From Gaetbulibacter sp. 4G1 (lineage in GTDB: Bacteria; Bacteroidota; Bacteroidia; Flavobacteriales; Flavobacteriaceae), in assembly GCF_002741945.1 (NCBI RefSeq), contig NZ_MDVN01000022.1:1-64000 (forward strand): a stretch of 64,000 nt of DNA, in the 5' to 3' direction. Position numbers and translations under genes: made by a program. Each line of letters starts with the position of its first letter. Within the stretch, counting starts at the first letter, position 1. The notes beneath the pieces were generated by a model. The model was not told the origin of the DNA. It did not search any database and saw nothing but the letters and a program-made list of their open reading frames with translations. Of this stretch, positions 36,245 to 45,112 are shown piece by piece.

Positions 36245-37462
36245 CTAAATTACTTCTGCTACTACAAAAGTGCTGCCTCCTACGAATACAAAATCGTTTG
36301 AATTGACATGCTTTAATGCTTCTTTATAGGCTTCTTTTACAGAGTTGAAGGCTTTACCTTTTAAATTAAGTTTATCGAATATAGATTTAAGTTTATTGGC
36401 ATCCAACCCTCTAGGTATATCTGGTTTACACAAATAATAAGTGGCCTTTTGAGGTAATAAATCTAGAATTGAATTTAAATCTTTATCATTTACAACACCA
36501 AAAACAATATGAAGCTGCTCAAATTTTTCATTTAAAAGCTGTCGCATTACGTATTGCAGCCCTTCTCTGTTATGTCCTGTATCGCAAACTACTTTAGGCT
36601 TTTTATTTAAAACTTGCCATCGCCCTAGCAACCCTGTATTTTTAATAACACTCAATAAGCCCTTTTTTATATTTTCTTCAGATATATTATACCCATTTTT
36701 ATTGAGTTCCTTTATTGATTGGATAACTGTTTTAATGTTTTTTATTTGGTAACTTCCTAATAAGTCAGATTTATATACTTCAGTTATCTCTTTATCCGCG
36801 AAAGCTATGTTTGATTTACTCTTTTTTGCTAAATCTTTAAAAACAGATTGAGTTTCTTTTTGAGTTTCGCCAATAACAACTGGAATATTTGGTTTTATGA
36901 TTCCGCCCTTTTCAAAAGCAATAGCCTTTAGTGTATTTCCTAAAAACCGGGTGTGATCTATCCCAATATTTGTAATAACTGATACTTCTGGTGTAATAAT
37001 ATTAGTAGAGTCTAATCGTCCTCCTAAACCCACTTCAACAACAGCAATATCTACTTTCTTTTTTGAAAAATATTCGAATGCCATACCAACAGTCATTTCA
37101 AAAAACGATAATTGATTTGCTTCGAAAAAAACTTTGTTTCGCTTTATAAAACCAATAACATATGACTTACTAACTTCTTTGCCATTTATTTTGATACGTT
37201 CTCTAAAGTCTTTTAAATGAGGTGATGTGTACAAACCAACATTATAGCCTGCTTCTTGTAAAACAGAAGCTAGCATATGGCTAGTTGACCCTTTGCCATT
37301 TGTTCCTGCTACATGAATAGATTTAAAATCATTATGTGGTTGCCGTAAGTGATTAACCAATAAAATAGTATTACTTAAATCTGTTTTGTAAGCCGATTTA
37401 CCTTGTTTTTGATACATTGGCAGTTGAGAAAACATCCAATTTAATGTATCTTGATACGTCAT
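36245..37462 (-). CDS. folC: Folylpolyglutamate synthase / dihydrofolate synthase
   Basis: The 405-residue protein carries the Mur-ligase-like ATP loop GTNGKGSTSHML (~49-60). The FolC signature regions LYTSPHLKDFRERIKING, VEVGLGGRLDSTNII, SVITNIGIDHTRFLGNT and CDTGHNREGL are also present. The enzyme adds glutamate to dihydropteroate or to folates. The gene starts 3 bp after the tonB-like stop and is probably last in the exbB-exbD-tonB-folC operon. The linkage is seen in many flavobacteria. Confidence 0.94.
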   Translation of the reverse strand: MTYQDTLNWMFSQLPMYQKQGKSAYKTDLSNTILLVNHLRQPHNDFKSIHVAGTNGKGSTSHMLASVLQEAGYNVGLYTSPHLKDFRERIKINGKEVSKSYVIGFIKRNKVFFEANQLSFFEMTVGMAFEYFSKKKVDIAVVEVGLGGRLDSTNIITPEVSVITNIGIDHTRFLGNTLKAIAFEKGGIIKPNIPVVIGETQKETQSVFKDLAKKSKSNIAFADKEITEVYKSDLLGSYQIKNIKTVIQSIKELNKNGYNISEENIKKGLLSVIKNTGLLGRWQVLNKKPKVVCDTGHNREGLQYVMRQLLNEKFEQLHIVFGVVNDKDLNSILDLLPQKATYYLCKPDIPRGLDANKLKSIFDKLNLKGKAFNSVKEAYKEALKHVNSNDFVFVGGSTFVVAEVI

Positions 37463-37465
37463 TAT

Positions 37466-38317
37466 TTATTGGCCAAGTTTGAAGTTTACCTTAACAAAAC
37501 CGATTTGTTTTGCTGGCGCTTTAGAATCTGCTGGCCATTTATGAGACATGGCTATTTTTTTTGCAGGAACTAGCAAACATTGGGCTGTATTTGTTGTGCC
37601 TTTTACTCCAGGAGTAGCCTCAACTACATTGCCACTTCTGTTTACAACAATTCTAACGATAACCATTCCAGATTCGTTACAATCTTGCTTAAGTGTTTTG
37701 TATGTTGCTCGTCCTCTACCGTTTAAACCGTAACCTACGCCACCACTACCAGATCCAGAACCTGGTCCAAAATAACTTGGTGCATAAGGGTCGCCATTTA
37801 GTTGTCCTTTATCGCCGGTTTTATTATCGTTGCCTTCACTACCAGTTTCACTGCCTTCAGATTTACTAACACCTCCTATTAAAGCATCTAGTTTTTTCCT
37901 CTTTTCATCTTCCTCTCGCTTTTTTTTAGCAATTCTATCGGCTTCCGCTTTTGCTTTAGCATCAGCGATGGCTTTTGCTTTTGCTTCAGCTTCTTTCTGT
38001 TTTTTTATGGCTATGGCTTCCGAATTATCTTCAGTTAAAACCTCTTCTTTAGTGTCAGATGATTTTGTAGGTTCTGCTTTTGAAACATCTGGTTGCGGTG
38101 GCTCTTCTACTTTTCGAGGTTCAGATTTTACAGGTTTTTTAGGCTGTACATTCCCTTTACCAAAATCTGTTGTTCCAAAATTTACTGCAACGCCGTACTC
38201 TTCTGGAGGGTCCATATACGTTGTACCAACCACAAACAATAGTACTAAAAGAATGATAGTAATCAGCGCAGTGATTCTAGCAGAATTCTTTTCATGTATT
38301 GTTTCAAAATATTTCAT
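37466..38317 (-). CDS. tonB: TonB-like energy transducer
   Basis: The 283-residue protein has one N-terminal membrane anchor (ARITALITIILLVLLFVVGTTY, ~14-35). A Pro/Lys/Glu linker and an Ala/Lys/Glu-rich predicted long helix follow (~98-145, AEAKAKAIADAKAKAEADRIAKK). A Gly/Ser-rich stretch precedes a small C-terminal TonB-type domain (MVIVRIVVNRSGNVVEATPG ... FVKVNFKLGQ). The helix resembles TolA domain II, so a TolA-like role is possible. It would carry proton-motive energy from ExbB/ExbD to outer-membrane receptors such as the SusC protein at 8.4-11.6 kb. Two bases separate it from exbD. Confidence 0.88.
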   Translation of the reverse strand: MKYFETIHEKNSARITALITIILLVLLFVVGTTYMDPPEEYGVAVNFGTTDFGKGNVQPKKPVKSEPRKVEEPPQPDVSKAEPTKSSDTKEEVLTEDNSEAIAIKKQKEAEAKAKAIADAKAKAEADRIAKKKREEDEKRKKLDALIGGVSKSEGSETGSEGNDNKTGDKGQLNGDPYAPSYFGPGSGSGSGGVGYGLNGRGRATYKTLKQDCNESGMVIVRIVVNRSGNVVEATPGVKGTTNTAQCLLVPAKKIAMSHKWPADSKAPAKQIGFVKVNFKLGQ

Positions 38318-38319
38318 CT

Positions 38320-38712
38320 CTAATTAGGCTTTACAGCTAAAATGACTTTAAATTTATTTCTATTGGCGATGTCCATCACTTTCACAACATTCTCAACTGG
38401 CACCGATTTTTCGGCTCTTAAAACTATGGTTGGTTTTTCTTGAGAAGATAATGCTGCCAATAATTCATTCTCCAAAACACTTACGCCTACTCGTTTTTGA
38501 TCGATATAATAGGTCAAATCTTTTTTAATACTCACCGCCACCGATCTTTTATTTTCGGTTTTACCACTTGCTTTTGGTAATATGATATCAATAGCATTTG
38601 TGGTAACCAAAGTGGAGGCTATCATAAAAAATATAAGTAACAGAAATACAATATCTGTCATGGACGACATATTGAACTCTGGCGTAACTTTATTTCTTCC
38701 TCTAAAATTCAT
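38320..38712 (-). CDS. exbD: ExbD/TolR family biopolymer transport protein
   Basis: The 130-residue protein has a basic N-terminus, then a membrane helix (SSMTDIVFLLLIFFMIASTLV) carrying the conserved Asp of MTDIVFLLL. A periplasmic domain ends VVKVMDIANRNKFKVILAVKP. It is one half of the proton-driven ExbB-ExbD motor. It sits between exbB (30 bp upstream) and the tonB-like gene (2 bp downstream). The length is normal. Confidence 0.93.
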   Translation of the reverse strand: MNFRGRNKVTPEFNMSSMTDIVFLLLIFFMIASTLVTTNAIDIILPKASGKTENKRSVAVSIKKDLTYYIDQKRVGVSVLENELLAALSSQEKPTIVLRAEKSVPVENVVKVMDIANRNKFKVILAVKPN

Positions 38713-38742
38713 CTATTCTAAATTTTTAATCATTTATTTACA

Positions 38743-39450
38743 CTACGTTGGTTCGTTTAAATGATCTAAAAACTCTAATGAGTTAGCTTCCATTTGATAC
38801 ACTACTTTATCTGTTCTAACTACCAAATGATTGTAAGCAATGTATCCAATAATTCCAACTATTAAACCTGCTACTGTGGTTGTCATTGCAGTATATAATC
38901 CGCCTGCTAAAACATCCATTTCAATGGTTCCTCCTGCATTAGCCAATTCAAATATTGCTAATATCATTCCAACTACCGTACCAAGAAATCCAATCATAGG
39001 TGCTGCACCAGATATTGTTGCTAGAATACTCACGTTTTTTTCTAAGCCATATATCTCTAATCGTCCAGCGTTTTCTATTGCAGTATTAATATCAGCAAGC
39101 GGCTTTCCTATTCTAGAAATACCTTTACCAATTAATCTTGATACAGGTGAATTTACTTGTGCACAAAGCATTTGTGCCGAGTCAATTTTACCGTTACTTA
39201 CGTGGTCTTTAATTTGATTCATAAAATTGGCATCTACTTTTGATGCTGCTTTTATAGCAAATAATCTTTCAAAATAAATGTAAGAAGCCACAATAAGCAG
39301 TAAAAATAAGAGTGCAATTATAACTTGTCCTGCAGCGCCACCGCTACTTATTAATTCTATGATCGAAAGTGTTTTTTCTACCGATTCATCAGTAAGCACT
39401 TCTGCTTCATCTTGTGTGTTTAGTAATAAAATATTTAGCATATAATTCAA
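38743..39450 (-). CDS. exbB: MotA/TolQ/ExbB proton channel family protein
   Basis: The 235-residue protein has a first helix around GQVIIALLFLLLIVASYIYF (~37-57) and two more (SGAAPMIGFLGTVVGMILAIFELA and GLYTAMTTTVAGLIVGIIGYIAY). The family motif GLLGTV appears here as GFLGTVVGM, and TAMTTTVAGL is the usual third-helix motif. It forms the inner-membrane channel that drives the TonB-like protein. First gene of the operon; Met4 is an alternative start. Confidence 0.93.
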   Translation of the reverse strand: MNYMLNILLLNTQDEAEVLTDESVEKTLSIIELISSGGAAGQVIIALLFLLLIVASYIYFERLFAIKAASKVDANFMNQIKDHVSNGKIDSAQMLCAQVNSPVSRLIGKGISRIGKPLADINTAIENAGRLEIYGLEKNVSILATISGAAPMIGFLGTVVGMILAIFELANAGGTIEMDVLAGGLYTAMTTTVAGLIVGIIGYIAYNHLVVRTDKVVYQMEANSLEFLDHLNEPT

Positions 39451-39491
39451 TTTATTGCAACTGTATAACGTATCTTTTATTGTTAAAGTAT

Positions 39492-39532
39492 AGCAAAAAT
39501 GCTTTTTGCTAGATTCTCACTATTGTGAGAAT
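39492..39532 (-). terminator. Paired hairpins after nhaD, possible terminator
   Basis: Two adjacent inverted repeats lie between exbB and nhaD: AGCAAAAA/TTTTTGCT around 39492-39510 and ATTCTCAC/GTGAGAAT at 39513-39532 (4-nt loop). On the minus strand the second is met first and the first supplies U-rich sequence. A terminator for the gdh-nhaD transcript is plausible but not textbook. Confidence 0.45.
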
Positions 39533-39581
39533 GATCTGTTTATTTGAAATCTCGATAAAAAATCGAAACTTATTTTTTCAA

Positions 39582-40976
39582 TTAAAATAAAGTTCTAGTA
39601 AACATAAATGCAACTGAACCTACTAAAAAGCCAACTGCTGCTAACCAAGCAATCTTTTTTAAATACCAGAAAAAGTCAATTTTTTCCATTCCCATTGCCA
39701 CAACACCTGCTGCCGACCCAATAATTAACATACTACCACCTGTACCCGCAGAAAAGGCTATAAAGTGCCAAAGTTCATGATCTATAGGCTCAGAGAACAT
39801 TCCTAAACTAGCCGCAACTAAAGGCACATTATCAATAACTGCAGATCCTATACCTAAAAATAAAACGACTAAATCTGACACTCCTCCTTCATGTAATTCA
39901 GTTCCCAGTTGTGGAGTATTTCCTCTTAACCAATCTGCAGCACCAAATAAAATCCCTAAAGATTCTAAAGCGGCAACCGCCATTAAAATTCCTAAGAAGA
40001 ATAAAATACTTGGTAATTCAATTTTTGATAATGAATGGTGTACAGGGCTGTGCATAGCATGAGCATCACTTTCCTCTGAATCAACTTCAGTCATACTAAA
40101 CTTAGAATTACTGTAAATTTCAGCAAAAATTGCCACTACACCTAGAGATAGCATCATACCAACGTATGGTGGTAAATGTGTAATCACTTTAAAAACTGGC
40201 ACAAAAACAATAGCTCCTAAACCAAGATATAACATCGTTCCGCTAAACTTAGATTTTTTCTTAGTTGTAGCTTCTTTTTCAAGTTCCAAATCGCCTCGAA
40301 ACGCTGGTAAAAATGATGCAATAAATGTTGGTACAGCCATACATAAAAAAGATGGTAATAATAAATACCCAATTAAATGACCTGTAGTTACTTTTTTACC
40401 AATCCATAACATGGTTGTTGTTACATCGCCTATAGGAGACCAAGCACCACCCGCATTTGCAGCAATAATAATTAAACCGGCATACCAAATACGAACACTT
40501 CTATCTTTTACAATTTTTTGAAGGATAGAAATAAGTACAATAGTTGCAGTAAGATTATCTATAATAGCCGATAAAATGAATGCTAAAATGGCGAAAATCC
40601 AAAGTATTTTACTTTTCTTTTTTGTTTTTATAAAGTCTTTAATTGTAGAAAAACCATCAAAATAATCAATGATTTCAACAATGGTCATGGCTCCTAAAAG
40701 GAATACTAATATTTCTGAAGTTTTACCTAAATGATGTAAAAGTGTTTCTTCCATAAGATGCATCTTATCTTCAGAAGCGAAACCTCCAAACCCTTCTAAC
40801 AATGAATGTTTGGAAGAATCAAACCATTGGGGGAAGCTATCTATACCTAAAGCAATTAACGCCCAACAAATAGCCATCATGACCAATGCAGGAATTAGTT
40901 TATCAATTTTTATATTATGCTCAAGGGTAATGGCTAAATAGCCCATTACAAATACTAAAATAATCGCAGCTTCCAT
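39582..40976 (-). CDS. nhaD: Na+/H+ antiporter NhaD
   Basis: The 464-residue protein is very hydrophobic with about 11-12 membrane helices and the ion-transporter (ArsB/NhaD) layout. Conserved polar helix motifs include IIDNLTATIVLI, IIAANAGGAWSPIGDVTTTMLW and IGSAVIDNVPLVAASLG, matched as a two-fold repeat, plus FSAGTGGSMLIIGSAAGV. It exchanges sodium for protons across the inner membrane, as expected in a marine bacterium. It lies 13 bp downstream of the glutamate-type dehydrogenase gene and is probably cotranscribed with it. Confidence 0.93.
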   Translation of the reverse strand: MEAAIILVFVMGYLAITLEHNIKIDKLIPALVMMAICWALIALGIDSFPQWFDSSKHSLLEGFGGFASEDKMHLMEETLLHHLGKTSEILVFLLGAMTIVEIIDYFDGFSTIKDFIKTKKKSKILWIFAILAFILSAIIDNLTATIVLISILQKIVKDRSVRIWYAGLIIIAANAGGAWSPIGDVTTTMLWIGKKVTTGHLIGYLLLPSFLCMAVPTFIASFLPAFRGDLELEKEATTKKKSKFSGTMLYLGLGAIVFVPVFKVITHLPPYVGMMLSLGVVAIFAEIYSNSKFSMTEVDSEESDAHAMHSPVHHSLSKIELPSILFFLGILMAVAALESLGILFGAADWLRGNTPQLGTELHEGGVSDLVVLFLGIGSAVIDNVPLVAASLGMFSEPIDHELWHFIAFSAGTGGSMLIIGSAAGVVAMGMEKIDFFWYLKKIAWLAAVGFLVGSVAFMFTRTLF

Positions 40977-40989
40977 ATATATTTGGTTT

Positions 40990-42216
40990 TTATATTAGTT
41001 GGTTTAAGGCAATCTCAAATGCTGTTGCACTTATTCCTGTTTTACTTTGGTTCTTATTATAAACTTTTTCTATAGCTTCTTTAATTTTATTTGAGGTATC
41101 GTTAAATATCGCTTCATCTGTCATTTGTACACGGCGTTCCATAAAATATGCAAAAACACGTGCCATTCCGCAATTAGAAATAAAGTCTGGTATTAAACTT
41201 ACTCTATAATCTGTATGCTCCATTATAGGGCCAAAGAAAATCTCTTTATCTGCAAAAGGCACATTAGCTCCACAAGATATAACTTCTAAGCCACTATCTA
41301 TCATTTCATCAATTTGGTGAATCGTAATTAATCGTGATGCCGCACATGGTGCAAAAATCTCAGTGTTAATAGACCAAATTTTTTCGTTAACTTCTTCAAA
41401 AGGAATTAAATTTTCAGCAACAAGTGTGTTTCCATTTTTTGCTAAGAACAAGTTAGTAATTTCTTCGAAAGTAAAACCATCTTCATTAATTAATCCTCCT
41501 GCTATATCAATTATGCCAACTACTTTGGCTCCCATTTGCGATAAATAAAATGCTGCCGCTGCTCCTACATTACCAAAACCTTGTACTACGGCACGTTTAC
41601 CTTTAATGTCTCCACCATAAATAGCATAATATTGTTTCACTGCTTCGGCAACACCAAAGCCAGTTATCATGTCTGCTACAGTATATTTTCTTGAAACACT
41701 TGGTGAGTATATTGCGTTTTCTATAACCTTAATAACGCCTTGTCTTAACTGTCCAATTCTATTAATTTTATCAGCTTCAGTAGGTTTAAAATGTCCATTA
41801 AAAACACCTTCTTGTGGGTGCCAAACACCGCTTTCTTCTGTAATAGGAATAACTTCGTGAATTTCATCAACATTCAAATCGCCACCTGTACCATAATAAC
41901 TTTTAAGTAATGGCGACACTGCGGCATACCAACGTTCTAATACACCTGTTTTACGAGGGTCTTTCGGGTCGAAATTAATACCCGATTTTGCACCTCCAAT
42001 AGATGGACCAGATACGGTAAACTTAATTTCCATGGTTTTTGCTAAAGACAAAACCTCATTCATATCCAAACCTTTTCGCATTCTTGTTCCGCCTCCTGCA
42101 GCGCCTCCGCGAAGCGAATTTATAACCGTCCAACCCTCTGCATCCGTTTCAGGGTCTTTCCAATTAAAAACAATTTCTGGTTCTTTATTTTCGTATTTTT
42201 TTAATAATTCTTTCAT
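40990..42216 (-). CDS. Glu/Leu/Phe/Val family amino-acid dehydrogenase
   Basis: The 408-residue protein has the family dimerisation domain (GWTVINSLRGGAAGGGTRM, SGPSIGGAKSGINFDPKDPR with the catalytic Lys). The Rossmann domain contains VVQGFGNVGAAAAFYLSQMGAKVVGIIDIAGG. ISCGANVPF and IPDFISNCGMARVFAYFME complete the pattern. It reversibly deaminates an amino acid with NAD(P). Glutamate is the most frequent substrate, but branched-chain amino acids cannot be ruled out. It is first in an operon with nhaD. Confidence 0.9.
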   Translation of the reverse strand: MKELLKKYENKEPEIVFNWKDPETDAEGWTVINSLRGGAAGGGTRMRKGLDMNEVLSLAKTMEIKFTVSGPSIGGAKSGINFDPKDPRKTGVLERWYAAVSPLLKSYYGTGGDLNVDEIHEVIPITEESGVWHPQEGVFNGHFKPTEADKINRIGQLRQGVIKVIENAIYSPSVSRKYTVADMITGFGVAEAVKQYYAIYGGDIKGKRAVVQGFGNVGAAAAFYLSQMGAKVVGIIDIAGGLINEDGFTFEEITNLFLAKNGNTLVAENLIPFEEVNEKIWSINTEIFAPCAASRLITIHQIDEMIDSGLEVISCGANVPFADKEIFFGPIMEHTDYRVSLIPDFISNCGMARVFAYFMERRVQMTDEAIFNDTSNKIKEAIEKVYNKNQSKTGISATAFEIALNQLI

Positions 42217-42376
42217 TTCTTAATAATAATCATTTAATTTTTTGCTTAATCTTTTTAGTGTTTTTAGTATTTCTTCTTAAGCAAAGCTAAAGCTGATTCA
42301 TATGAAAGGTGTTAAAATTATTAATTTAACAAATATAAAAAACTAAAAGTCCTTTAATATTAAATTTTAATAAATT

Positions 42377-43441
42377 TTAGGGAAGATATATTTTACCAGA
42401 ACTATGGTCTTTATTCGCGCCTGTTACACTTTGTAAACAATTGGTCTCGTTTCTTAATTTTAGCACGCCTAAAAAACCAAAAATAATGGCTTCTTTAAAT
42501 TCAATAATGTCGTTTGATGGGGTTACTATTTGATTACTAGAGCGTGATTTTATACTTTCAATAAGAAAGGTGTTATACGCGCCACCACCCGTTATAAGCA
42601 GGCTAGCATTAGCATCACCGTTTGTTACTTTTAAAATTTGAATAGCAACATGTTCAACAAAAGTTCTTAAAACATTTTTCATGTCTAATTCAAACGAATC
42701 TATTAAGGGGAATATATTAGTATTAACCCATTCTAAGCCTAAAGATTTTGGTGGGTTCTCTTTGTAAAAATCAAGTGTATTTAGCTGTTCTAATAGTTCA
42801 TTATTTACAGTTCCTGTTGACGCTATTTTACCTTCATCATCAAAGTTAAAACCAAGTTGCTTTACATAATAATTTAGCACAATGTTTACAGGACAAATAT
42901 CGTAGGCTATTCTTTTGCTTTTATGATCAAAAGATATATTAGCAAAGCCTCCTAAATTAATACAGTAGTTGTATTCTGAAAACAATAACTGGTCACCAAT
43001 TGGAACTAAAGGCGCGCCTTGGCCACCAAATTCAACATCCTGCACTCTAAAATCGCAAACTACTTTGTTGTTTACCAAGCTCGCCATATTTGGCAAATTA
43101 CCAATTTGATAGGTTAGTTTATTTTCTGGTTGATGTAAAGCGGTATGACCATGAGAGCATATCGCATCTACATCGTTTATATTATTCTTTTCAATAAAGT
43201 TGTTGATAATATTGGACAAGTAAACTGTATAATCTTCATCAATTTGTTGCAATTCCTTTAAAGAATATGAGACTAAATTTTTAAGGATTTCATGCCAATA
43301 ATTATTGTAAGCAACTGTTTCTGTGTGAATTATTTTAAACTGCCATGTTTGCTCAAATTCAAACGTAACATATACCAAATCTATACCATCTAACGATGTT
43401 CCAGACATCACTCCGATAACATTATATTTCGATTTCATCAT
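42377..43441 (-). CDS. anmK: Anhydro-N-acetylmuramic acid kinase
   Basis: The 354-residue protein has the AnmK motifs: GVMSGTSLDGIDLVYV at the N-terminus (ATP phosphate loop), ICSHGHTALHQP, QIGNLPNMAS, VVCDFRVQDVEFGGQGAPLVPIGD, NLGGFANIS and LLITGGGAYN. It opens and phosphorylates 1,6-anhydroMurNAc during cell-wall recycling. Cytoplasmic. It is divergent from the acyl-CoA dehydrogenase gene across 182 bp and separated from the downstream dehydrogenase gene by 160 bp. Confidence 0.95.
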   Translation of the reverse strand: MMKSKYNVIGVMSGTSLDGIDLVYVTFEFEQTWQFKIIHTETVAYNNYWHEILKNLVSYSLKELQQIDEDYTVYLSNIINNFIEKNNINDVDAICSHGHTALHQPENKLTYQIGNLPNMASLVNNKVVCDFRVQDVEFGGQGAPLVPIGDQLLFSEYNYCINLGGFANISFDHKSKRIAYDICPVNIVLNYYVKQLGFNFDDEGKIASTGTVNNELLEQLNTLDFYKENPPKSLGLEWVNTNIFPLIDSFELDMKNVLRTFVEHVAIQILKVTNGDANASLLITGGGAYNTFLIESIKSRSSNQIVTPSNDIIEFKEAIIFGFLGVLKLRNETNCLQSVTGANKDHSSGKIYLP

Positions 43442-43576
43442 ATTAAGTAGCTGTTAAACAATAACTAATTGAAGTTTGACTGTTACTTAGGTAAAAGTAA
43501 TCATCTTAAATAAAATGATGAAAGAATTTACAAGCGAAAACTAAGTTATAATTTTTAAGAATTCACAATTAAAAGC

Positions 43577-43584
43577 TATATTTG
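43577..43584 (+). promoter_or_regulatory. Candidate -7 box for the acyl-CoA dehydrogenase gene
   Basis: TATATTTG is an exact match to TAnnTTTG, 39 bp before the ATG. No confident -33 box was seen. Confidence 0.45.
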
Positions 43585-43623
43585 TAAACATTTTTTACCA
43601 AAACAAGATTTTAATTACGAATT

Positions 43624-44766
43624 ATGGATTTTAACCTTTCTGAAGAACATTTAATGATACGCGATGCTGCTCGCGAATTTGCACAAACCGAATTGCTTCC
43701 AGGAGTTATTGAACGCGATAATAAACAAGAATTTCCTGCAGAATTAGTTCAAAAAATGAGCGATTTAGGTTTTATGGGAATCATGGTCGATCCTAAATAC
43801 GGCGGAAGCGGTATGGACGCCATATCTTATGTTCTTATTATGGAAGAACTATCAAAAATTGATGCCTCTGCTTCTGTAATTGTATCGGTTAATAACTCGT
43901 TGGTTTGTTATGGTCTTGAAGCTTATGGAACCGAAGCTCAAAAAGAAAAATATTTAACCAAACTAGCTACAGGAGAAAATATTGGTGCGTTTTGTTTAAG
44001 CGAACCCGAAGCTGGTAGTGATGCCACATCGCAAAAAACAACAGCTATTGATAAAGGTGACCATTATGTTATTAATGGCACAAAAAACTGGATTACAAGT
44101 GGCGGACGTGCCGATGTGTATTTGGTTATTGCACAAACCGATCGTGATAAAGGATCGCATGGTATCAATGCTTTTATTGTTGAAAAAGGCATGGAAGGGT
44201 TTCATGTAGGGCCAAAAGAAGATAAATTAGGCATTCGCGGAAGCGACACACATACGCTGCAATTTAATGATGTAAAAGTGCCTAAAGAAAATAGAATTGG
44301 AGATGATGGTTTTGGTTTTCGTTTTGCTATGAAAACCTTATCTGGTGGACGTATAGGTATTGCTTCTCAAGCGCTTGGTATTGCTCAAGGTGCTTATGAG
44401 TTGGCTTTAAAATATTCTAAAGAGCGTAAAGCCTTTGGTACCGAAATTTGTAACCATCAGGCCATTGCTTTTAAACTTGCCGATATGCATACCGAAATTG
44501 CTGCTGCCAGACATTTAGTTATGAAAGCAGCTTGGGATAAAGACCAAGGAAACAATTACGATATGTCTAGTGCGATGGCAAAATTATACGCTTCAAAAGT
44601 GGCTATGGAACACACCGTTGAAGCGGTGCAAATTCATGGTGGTAACGGCTTTGTAAAAGAGTACCATGTGGAGCGTTTAATGCGTGATGCTAAAATTACA
44701 CAGATTTATGAAGGCACTTCAGAAATCCAGAAAATTGTGATTTCTAGGAGTTTGATTAGGGGGTAG
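43624..44766 (+). CDS. Acyl-CoA dehydrogenase
   Basis: The 380-residue protein shows the full family pattern. The N-terminal helical domain has EEHLMIRDAAREFAQTELLPG. The flavin-contact region is AFCLSEPEAGSDATSQKTTA with WITSGGRADVYLV. RIGIASQALGIAQGAYE and KERKAFGTEICNHQAIAFKLADM follow. The catalytic Glu lies in QIYEGTSEIQKIVISR. It makes the alpha-beta double bond in fatty or branched-chain acyl-CoA; the SCAD-like length suggests short chains. The base composition is a little more G+C-rich than its neighbours, as expected for a highly expressed core gene. It marks the left boundary of the accessory island. Confidence 0.95.
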   Translation: MDFNLSEEHLMIRDAAREFAQTELLPGVIERDNKQEFPAELVQKMSDLGFMGIMVDPKYGGSGMDAISYVLIMEELSKIDASASVIVSVNNSLVCYGLEAYGTEAQKEKYLTKLATGENIGAFCLSEPEAGSDATSQKTTAIDKGDHYVINGTKNWITSGGRADVYLVIAQTDRDKGSHGINAFIVEKGMEGFHVGPKEDKLGIRGSDTHTLQFNDVKVPKENRIGDDGFGFRFAMKTLSGGRIGIASQALGIAQGAYELALKYSKERKAFGTEICNHQAIAFKLADMHTEIAAARHLVMKAAWDKDQGNNYDMSSAMAKLYASKVAMEHTVEAVQIHGGNGFVKEYHVERLMRDAKITQIYEGTSEIQKIVISRSLIRG

Positions 44767-44810
44767 GTTTTGCCTTGTATTATTTGCTTTTTTTGAAGGC
44801 TCTCTTTTTA

Positions 44811-44980
44811 TTTGACATAAGAACAATTATAGTACATTTATAGCAAATTAACGTATGCTTGCATTTTACATAATTGCAGATGTAATAACACGCTAGTGTT
44901 TTATATCGTTAGTAATTATGTAAAAGTTAATTTGCGCCAACGCTCTGCCTACTGTATCTATAATTCTACATTATGTAAAA
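44811..44980. repeat. 170-nt foldback (long imperfect palindrome)
   Basis: The two halves are mirror copies around 44893/44894. Outer TTTGACATAA (44811-44820) pairs with 44971-44980 (9 of 10). AATTATAG (44825-44832) pairs with 44958-44965, and GCAAATTAAC (44843-44852) pairs perfectly with 44926-44935. TTTTACATAATT (44864-44875) pairs perfectly with 44914-44925, and AACAC/GTGTT closes a 4-nt loop. Five blocks occur in mirrored order. It contains no gene and resembles a MITE, an integron-type recombination site or a structured RNA. It lies between the core acyl-CoA dehydrogenase gene and the NACHT gene. Confidence 0.75.
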
Positions 44981-44985
44981 TATCC
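44953..44985 (-). repeat. Flank repeat copy 1
   Basis: On the plus strand this reads GTA(T)CTATAATT, five variable bases, then TTATGTAAAATATCC. The copy at 45079-45112 repeats the pattern about 127 bp away with only the five-base core and one extra base different. This copy is also the right end of the foldback. Confidence 0.65.
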
Positions 44986-45077
44986 CCAGAATATACAGTC
45001 TATTTAAAGAAACTTTCGTCTGGGGGTCATTAAACATTTTGCCTTTCTGTTTTTCGTCTACATTGAAACTACCGTCG

Positions 45078-45112
45078 GTTTGTACTATAATTTGCCGTTA
45101 TGTAAAATATCC
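45078..45112 (-). repeat. Flank repeat copy 2 (left of the NACHT gene)
   Basis: On the minus strand it reads TTACATAACG (45105-45096), 5 nt, TTATAGTACAAAC (45090-45078). The same two blocks in the same order occur on the plus strand at 48719-48749, so the NACHT gene is flanked by this sequence in inverted orientation. It also matches copy 1 (44953-44985) as a direct repeat. Confidence 0.65.

Noticed and set aside
37830-38327. A 165-codon plus-strand open frame
   Set aside because: It is antisense to the tonB-like gene; its Ser/Phe/Ala-rich sequence is the reverse reading of Lys/Glu/Ala codons.
44843-44935. Inner palindrome considered as a classical integron attC site
   Set aside because: It lacks the RYYYAAC/GTTRRRY core boxes in the expected places, and no integron integrase is present; kept as an unclassified foldback.
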